From Oceanospirillaceae bacterium (GTDB lineage Bacteria; Pseudomonadota; Gammaproteobacteria; Pseudomonadales; Balneatricaceae), in NCBI GenBank assembly GCA_013373085.1, contig JABXIM010000092.1, forward strand, positions 1-54,874: a stretch of DNA of 54,874 nt, read 5' to 3'. Positions 44,840 to 51,845 of this stretch are shown in pieces. The notes under the pieces are model-generated. The model was given only the letters and a program-made list of their open reading frames with translations, was not told the origin of the DNA and searched no databases. Position numbers and translations under genes: made by a program. The stretch's first letter is position 1; the number at the start of each line of letters is the position of its first letter.

Positions 44840-44865
44840 GCAACGGCAGCCGAAGCTGCCGTTGC
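44840..44865 (-). other. Very stable UUCG-type hairpin between efp and epmA
   Basis: GCAACGGCAGC (44840-44850) and GCTGCCGTTGC (44855-44865) form a perfect 11-bp stem; on the minus strand the loop is TTCG closed by C-G, an exceptionally stable tetraloop. No T-run follows, so it may act as an mRNA 3'-end stabiliser or rho-dependent boundary for efp rather than an intrinsic terminator. Confidence 0.6.
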
Positions 44866-44888
44866 AAGGTGGCGCGTCAGCGGCCGGA

Positions 44889-45452
44889 TCAGGCGCGGCT
44901 GACGTAATCGCCGGTGCGGGTGTCGATGCGCAGCACGTCGCCCACTTCGATAAACAGCGGTACGCGAACAACGGCACCGGTGCTCAGGGTTGCCGGCTTG
45001 GAGCCGCCCTGCGCGGTATCGCCTTTCAGGCCGGGATCGGTTTCGGTGACTTCCAGCTCGACGAAGTTCGGCGGCGTCACGGAAATCGGGTTGCCGTTCC
45101 ACAGCGTCAGCATGCAGCGATCCTGCTCCTTGAGCCACTGGTGCGCGTCGCCCACGGCGTTCTTGTCAGCGGCATACTGTTCGAAGGTGGCCGGCTCCAT
45201 GAAGTGCCACATTTCACCGTCGAAGTAGAGGTATTCCATATCACGGTCCATAACATCGGCGCCTTCTGCCGATTCGTTGGACTTGAAGGTTTTTTCCCAG
45301 GTGCGGCCGGTGATCAGGTTGCGCATCTTGACGCGGGTGAACGCCTGGCCCTTGCCGGGCTTGACGAACTCCACATCAGTCATGGTGCAGGGATCGCCGT
45401 CCAGCATGATTTTCAGGCCGTTCTTGAACTGGTTCGCGGAATAGTTTGCCAT
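44889..45452 (-). CDS. efp: Elongation factor P
   Basis: A 187-residue three-domain tRNA mimic that rescues ribosomes stalled at polyproline stretches. Lys34 in VKPGKGQAF is the modification site and matches the lysine-type (EpmA/EpmB) rather than the arginine-type (EarP) EF-P of Pseudomonas aeruginosa. The C-terminal [20 protein letters not shown] motif is typical. The start [14 protein letters not shown] is standard; upstream in-frame codons are not conserved. It is followed by epmA and divergent from epmB. Confidence 0.97.
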   Translation of the reverse strand: MANYSANQFKNGLKIMLDGDPCTMTDVEFVKPGKGQAFTRVKMRNLITGRTWEKTFKSNESAEGADVMDRDMEYLYFDGEMWHFMEPATFEQYAADKNAVGDAHQWLKEQDRCMLTLWNGNPISVTPPNFVELEVTETDPGLKGDTAQGGSKPATLSTGAVVRVPLFIEVGDVLRIDTRTGDYVSRA

Positions 45453-45604
45453 ATGAGACTCAGAACTTATGGTAGCTTGATGTAGTGCCGGCCCACATCG
45501 AAGCCGGAGGCGGAGCCCGGCACGGAGCCAGCGCATTCGACGGACGGGACGGTGGAAAACGGGCGCGAGCCCGAAAATTGACAGCTATTCTACTTGAAAG
45601 GAGA

Positions 45605-46642
45605 ATGCGAGCAAATTTCCGTGGTACGCTCACCTTGAATCTTCCCCTGACCCAGCTAGACGACTGGCAGTCGCTGCTCAGTCACACCCTCGACGATCCC
45701 GCTGAACTGCTTCACCGGCTGGCACTGCCTGAGACACTGCTGGCCGCCGCCCGCGAGGCTGCCGGGGATTTCCCGCTGCGCATCCCGCTGCCCTACCTCA
45801 CGCGTATCCGCAAAGGCGATCCGGACGACCCGCTGCTGCGCCAGGTTTTGCCGCTGGGCGCCGAGCGCATTGCCGTGCCCGGCTACGTGACCGACCCCCT
45901 TGCCGAGGCCGACGCCAACCACCGCGATGGCCTGATTCACAAGTACCGGAGGCGGGTGCTGCTGATTCTCACCGGCGCCTGCGCGATCAACTGCCGCTAC
46001 TGCTTTCGCCGGCACTTTCCCTACGACGACAACCGACTCGGCCCCGACCAGTGGCGCGGGGTACTCGATTACCTGCACGCGCACCCGGAGGTCAACGAGG
46101 TGATCTTCTCCGGTGGGGATCCGCTCGCCACCAGCGACAAACGCCTGGCTCGCTTCATCGCCGACCTCGAGCAGATCCCGCACCTGACCCGGCTGCGCAT
46201 CCATAGCCGACTGCCGGTCGTCATCCCGCAGCGTGTGACCGACAGTCTGATCGATACGCTCACCGGCAGCCGCCTCAAGCCGGTGCTGGTCCTGCACGTC
46301 AATCACGGCAACGAGATCGACGGCGAGGTCGAACACGCACTCGGGCGCCTGCGCCGCGCAGGTGTGACGTTACTCAACCAGTCGGTACTGCTGCGCGGCG
46401 TCAACGACAACGTGGCGGCGCTGCGCGATCTCAGCGAGCGGCTGTTCGATGCCGGTGTGCTGCCGTACTACCTGTTTGTACTCGATGCCGTCGCCGGCGC
46501 GGCCCACTTCGACGTGCCGGACGACGAGGCTCGCGGCCTGGTGCTTGAGTTACAGCGCGAGCTGCCCGGCTTCCTGGTACCGCGCCTGGCGCGCGAGATT
46601 CCCGGCCGCCCGGCGAAGACCCTGCTTGGCCTTCCCGAATGA
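45605..46642 (+). CDS. epmB: EF-P beta-lysylation protein EpmB (lysine 2,3-aminomutase)
   Basis: A 345-residue radical-SAM enzyme that turns L-lysine into (R)-beta-lysine for EF-P modification. The iron-sulfur motif CAINCRYCFRRHFPY (CxxxCxxC) is present, with GGDPLATSD and RIHSRLPVVIPQRV further on. The PLP lysine region near the C terminus (EIPGRPAKTLLGLPE) fits. I chose the ATG at 45605 for family length; AAGGAG sits only 1 nt before it, so a start slightly downstream is possible. TTGACA lies at 45578-45583 just upstream. It is divergent from efp. Confidence 0.94.
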   Translation: MRANFRGTLTLNLPLTQLDDWQSLLSHTLDDPAELLHRLALPETLLAAAREAAGDFPLRIPLPYLTRIRKGDPDDPLLRQVLPLGAERIAVPGYVTDPLAEADANHRDGLIHKYRRRVLLILTGACAINCRYCFRRHFPYDDNRLGPDQWRGVLDYLHAHPEVNEVIFSGGDPLATSDKRLARFIADLEQIPHLTRLRIHSRLPVVIPQRVTDSLIDTLTGSRLKPVLVLHVNHGNEIDGEVEHALGRLRRAGVTLLNQSVLLRGVNDNVAALRDLSERLFDAGVLPYYLFVLDAVAGAAHFDVPDDEARGLVLELQRELPGFLVPRLAREIPGRPAKTLLGLPE

Positions 46643-46816
46643 TGAAATTTTTTTGCAGCCATTAAGCGACAGTTCAAGCGAGCCCGGCATCGTGCGACAA
46701 TCGGCCACAGCTGGTGCAGAATGGAAGTTGCATAAATTTCAATCAGCTTAGATCGGCAAACGCCGATAAAGGGATCAAGAATAATTCTGTATGGACAAAA
46801 GCAGGAGCCTGGTCAG
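46643..46816 (+). other. AT-richer leader region upstream of the lipoprotein gene
   Basis: The 174-bp gap after epmB is less GC-rich than its surroundings. It has a T7 run right after the epmB stop without a clear stem, and a perfect hairpin ATCGGC-AAAC-GCCGAT (46752-46767) about 50 bp before the next start. I see no reading frame in it. Confidence 0.4.
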
Positions 46817-47377
46817 ATGAAACCCTGGAAACTACTGTTGCTTGCAACCTGCGCCACAACGATTACCGGCTGCAACAGTCTGTTCAAGAAAGAACCCGAA
46901 CCGGTCCCAGAACCGGTGGTAAAAGTCATCAAGCTCAAGGAACCGGTGGTACAGGTGCACGGTTTCAATCCCGGCAAGCCGGGGCGTGGCGGCATGACCG
47001 ACGCTCACATCAACTTCAGCAACGTCTCCGCCGAGCGATTGCAGTTCGTGATGTTCAAGACCACCGCCTACGACAGCCAAGGCCGGGTGGTGCGCGCCAA
47101 GAAGACCAATCGTCCCACTGCCTGGCTACGGGTCGCAGGCCCCTTTGAGCCGTTTAAGCCGGCCAGCGACCATAAGTGGGACAAGATCTGGCAGAGCAAG
47201 GATCTGGCCTGTTTCGAGGTCGAAGGCGTCGAGATCATCTACATGGACGGCGCCAACGAGTACTACAACGAGACTCGTCTCGGCGACATCCTCGACCCCG
47301 GCCTGAACAATAGCTGTCGCCTCAGCGAAAACGTCGTGGCGCAGCAGCAGACGCAGCTGCAACAACCGCAGCAGTAA
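46817..47377 (+). CDS. Predicted lipoprotein of unknown function
   Basis: A 186-residue protein with signal peptide and lipobox (MKPWKLLLLATCATTITGC). A Pro/Glu/Val/Lys linker follows (PEPVPEPVVKVIKLKEPVVQ), then one domain of about 110 residues that reads like a beta-sandwich (GGMTDAHINFSNVSAERLQF, VMFKTTAYDSQGRVV). A Gln-rich tail ends the protein. I do not recognise the family. It stands alone between epmB and the convergent DUF1820 gene, closed by a long inverted repeat. Confidence 0.75.
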   Translation: MKPWKLLLLATCATTITGCNSLFKKEPEPVPEPVVKVIKLKEPVVQVHGFNPGKPGRGGMTDAHINFSNVSAERLQFVMFKTTAYDSQGRVVRAKKTNRPTAWLRVAGPFEPFKPASDHKWDKIWQSKDLACFEVEGVEIIYMDGANEYYNETRLGDILDPGLNNSCRLSENVVAQQQTQLQQPQQ

Positions 47378-47383
47378 AACCAT

Positions 47384-47424
47384 CGATCGCCTCCCGGACC
47401 CGTTACCGATACGGGAGGCGATCG
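47384..47424. terminator. 13-bp inverted repeat between convergent genes
   Basis: CGATCGCCTCCCG (47384-47396) and CGGGAGGCGATCG (47412-47424) are perfect inverted copies with a 15-nt loop. On the minus strand ATGGTTTTAC follows, on plus AAAACTG. It is probably a shared transcription end for the lipoprotein and DUF1820 genes, though the T-tracts are weak. Confidence 0.55.
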
Positions 47425-47434
47425 AAAACTGCGG

Positions 47435-47755
47435 CTACTTGCGCGGCGGCACCGTAACCGGAAAGGCGGTGATGGTCCCCTTCGCCTCGCTGATCTTCGG
47501 CACGCCCTCCTGCTTCACCTCATCGATGCGGATAATCGCCTGCATCGGAATGAACGACCGCTTGACGTCGCCGAACTGCTTCTTCAGTTTTTCCTCGCCC
47601 GGGTCCACCAGCAGCTCGGAGCGGTTACCGAAGACGAACGCCTCCACTTCGATAAATCCCCACATCTCGCTCTGGTAGACGTGCCGGGCGTAAAGCTCGT
47701 ACACCTGATCCTGATTGACGAACTGTACCCGATACATGCGATCGTCACTGGCCAT
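47435..47755 (-). CDS. DUF1820 family protein
   Basis: A 106-residue soluble protein of the DUF1820 family, recognised from MYRVQFVNQDQVYELYARHV and WGFIEVEAFVFGNRSELLVD, with RSFIPMQAIIRIDEVKQEG near the end. The family is common in gammaproteobacteria, often beside miaB, and has no established function. It is divergent from miaB across a 228-bp promoter region. No signal peptide or membrane segment is present. Confidence 0.88.
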   Translation of the reverse strand: MASDDRMYRVQFVNQDQVYELYARHVYQSEMWGFIEVEAFVFGNRSELLVDPGEEKLKKQFGDVKRSFIPMQAIIRIDEVKQEGVPKISEAKGTITAFPVTVPPRK

Positions 47756-47843
47756 CGATTCTCGATCTCACTATTTGCAAAAAGTTGAACCCAATGTCCT
47801 CTATGTGGGGGCTGAGCTGCGAGATGCAAGGCTGCTCAAATTC

Positions 47844-47872
47844 TGGTCAGCCCAGGCGGCTTTCAGTATAAT
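47844..47872 (+). promoter_or_regulatory. miaB promoter
   Basis: TGGTCA (47844-47849) and a perfect TATAAT (47867-47872) are 17 bp apart. The expected transcript starts about 100 nt before miaB. Its leader holds a GC hairpin near 47889-47908 (GGGGGCCTG paired with CAGGGCCCC, one mismatch). Confidence 0.7.
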
Positions 47873-47983
47873 GCCCGGTCCTTTTCGGGGGCCTGCCCAG
47901 GGCCCCACCGCAGAAGTCCGTGCACGCCGTATCGTTAAGGCCGGATTTTGCGGCGCAACAGATCAACCAAATACAGGTGAGAG

Positions 47984-49333
47984 ATGGCGAAAAAGCTGTT
48001 TATCAAAACCCATGGCTGTCAGATGAACGAGTACGACTCCGCTCGCATGGCGGACCTGCTCGGCGAGAGCCATGCTCTGGAGCTGACAGACAATCCCGAC
48101 GATGCGGATGTGTTGCTGCTCAACACCTGTTCGATCCGCGAGAAGGCCCAGGAAAAGGTATTCCACCAGCTCGGACGCTGGCGCAAGCTCAAGGAACAGA
48201 AGCCGGACCTGGTGATCGGCGTTGGCGGCTGCGTCGCCAGCCAGGAGGGCGACGCCATCTACCAGCGCGCGCCTTACGTCGACATGATCTTCGGCCCGCA
48301 AACGCTGCACCGGCTGCCGGAGATGATCGATCTGACGCATCAGGGCCAGAAGGGCGTCGTTGACGTCAGCTTCCCGGAAATCGAGAAGTTCGACCATCTG
48401 CCGGCACCCAAGGTGGAGGGCGCAGAAGCCTTCGTCTCGGTGATGGAAGGCTGCAGCAAGTACTGCACCTTCTGCGTCGTGCCCTACACCCGTGGCGAGG
48501 AGGTCAGCCGCCCGCTGGATGACGTCATCGCCGAGTGCGTCGAGCTGGCCGAGCAGGGCGTGCGCGAGGTCAATCTGCTGGGGCAGAACGTGAATGCCTA
48601 CCGCGGCGCCACCCACGACGGCGACAACGCCGACCTGGCCGAGCTGATCCGCCTGGTCGCCGCGATCGACGGCATCGACCGCATCCGCTTCACCACCTCG
48701 CATCCGGTCGAGTTCAGCGACAGTCTGATCGACGTCTATGCCGAGGTGCCGGAGCTGGTCAGCCATCTGCACCTGCCGGTACAGAGCGGCTCGGACCGTA
48801 TCCTTATGGCGATGAAGCGCGGCCACACCGCGTTGGAGTACAAGTCGAAGCTGCGCCGCATCCGCAAACTGCGCCCCGACATCAGCTTTTCGTCCGACTT
48901 CATTGTCGGTTTTCCCGGCGAGACGGATGCCGATTTCGAGGCCACCATGAACCTGATCCAGGAAATCGGCTTCGACCACTCCTTCAGCTTCGTCTACAGC
49001 CGTCGTCCCGGCACACCGGCCGCGGACCTGCCGGATACCGTCACGGAAGAGGCCAAGAAGCAGCGCCTGCAGATCCTGCAGGACCGCATCATCGCACAGG
49101 CGATGCAGATAAGCCGTCGCATGGTCGGCAGTGTCCAGCGTATACTGGTGAACGGCTACTCCAAGAAGGATCCGGGGGAACTGTCGGGCCGCACCGAGAA
49201 CAACCGGGTAGTGAATTTCCGCTGCGACAACCCGGATCTGATCGGCCGCTTTGCCGACGTGCGCATCGTTGAGGCCTATGCCAACTCGCTGCGCGGGGAA
49301 CTGATCAGCTCGGAGCTGGATCAAACCCACTGA
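47984..49333 (+). CDS. miaB: tRNA-2-methylthio-N6-dimethylallyladenosine synthase MiaB
   Basis: A 449-residue methylthiotransferase that converts i6A37 to ms2i6A37 in tRNAs reading UNN codons. The N-terminal UPF0004 domain carries three cluster cysteines ([32 protein letters not shown]). The radical-SAM domain has [18 protein letters not shown] (CxxxCxxC), and a C-terminal TRAM domain follows. AGGTGAGAG precedes the ATG. It heads the miaB-ybeZ-ybeY-corC-lnt arrangement, but a 164-bp structured gap separates it from ybeZ. Confidence 0.97.
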   Translation: MAKKLFIKTHGCQMNEYDSARMADLLGESHALELTDNPDDADVLLLNTCSIREKAQEKVFHQLGRWRKLKEQKPDLVIGVGGCVASQEGDAIYQRAPYVDMIFGPQTLHRLPEMIDLTHQGQKGVVDVSFPEIEKFDHLPAPKVEGAEAFVSVMEGCSKYCTFCVVPYTRGEEVSRPLDDVIAECVELAEQGVREVNLLGQNVNAYRGATHDGDNADLAELIRLVAAIDGIDRIRFTTSHPVEFSDSLIDVYAEVPELVSHLHLPVQSGSDRILMAMKRGHTALEYKSKLRRIRKLRPDISFSSDFIVGFPGETDADFEATMNLIQEIGFDHSFSFVYSRRPGTPAADLPDTVTEEAKKQRLQILQDRIIAQAMQISRRMVGSVQRILVNGYSKKDPGELSGRTENNRVVNFRCDNPDLIGRFADVRIVEAYANSLRGELISSELDQTH

Positions 49334-49348
49334 ATGCCACATTCGTGA

Positions 49349-49476
49349 CCGGGCGGTACCGCCCGGACGCGTGATGCATGGATGCATCACCATTGACCAC
49401 AGGTCAATGCGAGTTCCTGAAAATCCGCGAATTTTCAGGAGCGACGATGAAACCGGTCTGGACGGTCCGTTTCATC
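49349..49476 (+). other. Five consecutive inverted repeats before ybeZ
   Basis: Five dyads lie back to back. (1) Perfect 18-bp palindrome 49349-49366, CCGGGCGGT/ACCGCCCGG. (2) 49371-49390, GTGATGCAT-GG-ATGCATCAC. (3) 49391-49409, CATTGACC-ACA-GGTCAATG. (4) 49416-49439, CCTGAAAAT, 6-nt loop, ATTTTCAGG. (5) 49446-49476, GATGAAAC, 15-nt loop, GTTTCATC. All arms are perfect. They cover almost the whole miaB-ybeZ gap. The first could end miaB transcripts; the others would fold in the ybeZ leader RNA. Confidence 0.75.
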
Positions 49477-49497
49477 TCAAGGTCATCAGGAGCCAAT

Positions 49498-50523
49498 TTG
49501 AACACTGCGCAAACGCTTAAAGTCACCCTCGAACCCGACAATCCCGAATACCTGGCCAATCTCTGCGGCCAGTTCGACGAACACCTCAAGCTGATCGAGC
49601 AGCGCCTGCACATCGAGATCCGCAACCGCGGCAATCACTTTCAGCTGATCGGCGACCTGGAAATCGTCAAGGTCGTCGCCGATATCCTCGAACGCCTCTA
49701 CCAGGACGCTGTCAAGGGCGCGCAGCTGACGCCAGAATCCGTACATCTGCTGTTGCAGCAGTCCGGGGTCGAACAGCTGCAGAGCCGACTCGAACAGACC
49801 GATGCCGACGTCAGCATCCGCACCAAGAAGGTCCATATACGCCCGCGTGGCGCCAACCAGCAGGCGTACGTGCGCGCCATCCGCGACTACGATATCAACT
49901 TCGGTATCGGACCTGCGGGCACCGGCAAGACCTACCTGGCGGTGGCCTGCGCGGTGGAGGCACTGGAGCGCGAGGAGATCAGCCGCATTTTGCTGGTGCG
50001 TCCGGCGGTCGAGGCCGGCGAGAAACTCGGCTTCCTGCCCGGCGATCTGGCGCAGAAGGTCGACCCCTACCTGCGCCCGCTGTACGACGCTCTCTACGAG
50101 ATGATCGGTTTCGAGCGCGTCACCAAGCTGATCGAGCGTAACGTTATCGAGGTGGCTCCGCTGGCCTACATGCGCGGCCGCACGCTGAACGGCTCTTTCG
50201 TTATCCTCGACGAAAGCCAGAATACCACCCGCGAACAGATGAAGATGTTCCTGACCCGCATCGGCTTCGGTTCCACCGCGGTCATTACCGGCGACATCAC
50301 CCAGGTCGACCTGCCGCGTAACATCCAGTCCGGGCTGCTGCACGCGATGCGGGTGCTCGACGGCGTCAAGGGCATCGGCTTCACCCACTTCTCGGCCAAG
50401 GACGTGGTGCGCCACCCGCTGGTACAGCACATCGTCGAAGCCTATGACCGTTTCGAGAAACAGGCTGAAGAGGCGGAAAAAGCCAAAAAGGCGGCCAGAA
50501 CCGCGGGAGTCGCGCAATCGTGA
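49498..50523 (+). CDS. ybeZ: PhoH-like ATPase YbeZ
   Basis: A 341-residue cytoplasmic PhoH-family ATPase that partners the endoribonuclease YbeY. The Walker A motif is [15 protein letters not shown], Walker B is [10 protein letters not shown], with [17 protein letters not shown] between. The start is uncertain. TTG at 49498 has AGGAG 5 nt upstream and gives the family N terminus. An in-frame ATG at 49447, inside dyad 5, also has AGGAG 5 nt upstream and would add 17 residues. ybeY overlaps its stop by 4 bp. The multi-hairpin leader upstream suggests post-transcriptional control. Confidence 0.94.
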   Translation: MNTAQTLKVTLEPDNPEYLANLCGQFDEHLKLIEQRLHIEIRNRGNHFQLIGDLEIVKVVADILERLYQDAVKGAQLTPESVHLLLQQSGVEQLQSRLEQTDADVSIRTKKVHIRPRGANQQAYVRAIRDYDINFGIGPAGTGKTYLAVACAVEALEREEISRILLVRPAVEAGEKLGFLPGDLAQKVDPYLRPLYDALYEMIGFERVTKLIERNVIEVAPLAYMRGRTLNGSFVILDESQNTTREQMKMFLTRIGFGSTAVITGDITQVDLPRNIQSGLLHAMRVLDGVKGIGFTHFSAKDVVRHPLVQHIVEAYDRFEKQAEEAEKAKKAARTAGVAQS

Positions 50524-50975
50524 GTGCCGATATCGATTTGCAGATCGGTACCGAGCGGTCCGGTCTGCCGACCGAGGCCCAGCTGCGGCAATGGGTTGAG
50601 GCGGCACTGGAGGACCGTCGCGACGGCGGCGAAATCTGCATCCGCATCGTCGACGCCGACGAAAGCCAGACGCTCAATCACCAGTACCGCGGCAAGGACA
50701 AACCCACCAACGTGCTCTCTTTCCCGTTCGAGGTTCCGCCCGGCGTGCCACTCGACCTGCTCGGCGATCTGGTGATCTGCGCCGAAGTGGTCGCTGACGA
50801 GGCGGTCGAGCAGCAGAAACCCGAGCTGCACCACTGGGCCCACATGGTTGTTCACGGGACCTTGCATCTGCTTGGCTACGATCATATAAATGACGAGGAC
50901 GCCGAGGAGATGGAGTCGCTTGAGCGACAGATCCTCGATCGCCTTTCCATTCCAGATCCCTACCAGGAACGCTAA
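50520..50975 (+). CDS. ybeY: Endoribonuclease YbeY
   Basis: A 151-residue zinc-dependent RNase needed for 16S rRNA 3'-end maturation and 70S ribosome quality control. The zinc site [11 protein letters not shown] (HxxxHxxxxxH) is intact. The start is GTG overlapping the ybeZ stop (GTGA), so the two are translationally coupled. The [10 protein letters not shown] stretch is family-typical. corC follows after 13 bp. Confidence 0.96.
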   Translation: MSADIDLQIGTERSGLPTEAQLRQWVEAALEDRRDGGEICIRIVDADESQTLNHQYRGKDKPTNVLSFPFEVPPGVPLDLLGDLVICAEVVADEAVEQQKPELHHWAHMVVHGTLHLLGYDHINDEDAEEMESLERQILDRLSIPDPYQER

Positions 50976-50988
50976 CCGAGGACCCCCA

Positions 50989-51831
50989 ATGAGCGTTGAC
51001 CGATCGGGAGGCCAACCCCGAAGTTGGTTGGGCCGGCTTGCCCAGGCCCTGACCGACGAACCCAGAACCCGTGACGACCTGCTGTATCTGCTGCGAGAAT
51101 CCGTCGAAGACAATATCCTCACCAGCGAGGCCCTCGGCATCATCGAAGGCGCCATGCAGGTATCGGACATGCAGGTCCGCGATGTCATGGTCCCACGCTC
51201 CCAGATGGTGGTGGTGCAGGTGGAACAGTCCCCGCGCGACTTCCTTCCGGTTATCATTTCCAGCGCCCACTCCCGCTTCCCGGTCATCGGTGAAAGCCCC
51301 GACGACGTGCTCGGCATTCTGCTGGCCAAGGAGCTGCTGCCGCTGATCCTCGAGGACAGCTGCGACAATTTCGATATCCGCAACGCCCTCCGTCCGGTGA
51401 CGGTCATTCCGGAATCGAAGCGCCTCAACACCCTGTTGCAGGAGTTCCGCGCCAACCGCAACCACATGGCGGTGGTGGTCGACGAGTACGGCGGTGTCGC
51501 CGGCCTGATCACCATCGAGGACGTGCTCGAACAGATTGTCGGCGAGATCGAGGATGAAACCGACATCGATGACGATGACGGCAATATCCGTCCGTTCGAC
51601 GACAACGGCTTCATCGTCAAGGCGCTGACGCCGATCGAGGACTTCAACGAATATTTCGACGTCGGCCTGCCGGACGACGATTTCGATACCATTGGCGGCC
51701 TGGTGACCCAGCGCTTCGGCCACCTGCCGCGCAAGGACGAGAGCGTCGATCTCGATGACTTCACCTTCAAGGTACTGGCGGCCGACAACCGCCGAATCCG
51801 CCTGTTGCAGGTCAGCCGCAACGGCCGTTGA
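50989..51831 (+). CDS. corC: CorC/YbeX transporter-associated CBS protein
   Basis: A 280-residue cytoplasmic protein with a pair of CBS domains (about residues 60-185; MVPRSQMVVVQVEQSP, NHMAVVVDEYGGVAGLITIE) and a C-terminal CorC/HlyC domain (LPDDDFDTIGGLVTQRFGHL). It has been tied to magnesium/cobalt efflux and, with YbeZ and YbeY, to ribosome maturation. The start MSVDRSGGQPR has GAGGA upstream. It precedes lnt by 14 bp, the usual arrangement. Confidence 0.95.
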   Translation: MSVDRSGGQPRSWLGRLAQALTDEPRTRDDLLYLLRESVEDNILTSEALGIIEGAMQVSDMQVRDVMVPRSQMVVVQVEQSPRDFLPVIISSAHSRFPVIGESPDDVLGILLAKELLPLILEDSCDNFDIRNALRPVTVIPESKRLNTLLQEFRANRNHMAVVVDEYGGVAGLITIEDVLEQIVGEIEDETDIDDDDGNIRPFDDNGFIVKALTPIEDFNEYFDVGLPDDDFDTIGGLVTQRFGHLPRKDESVDLDDFTFKVLAADNRRIRLLQVSRNGR

Positions 51832-51845
51832 GATCCCCGACTGAT

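Noticed and set aside
46745-46790. Riboswitch (cyclic-di-GMP type) before the unknown lipoprotein
   Set aside because: Only a simple 6-bp hairpin is present; the conserved GEMM loops and second helix could not be found.
47963-49393. 476-codon minus-strand frame opposite miaB
   Set aside because: Antisense to miaB, which has all its cluster motifs.
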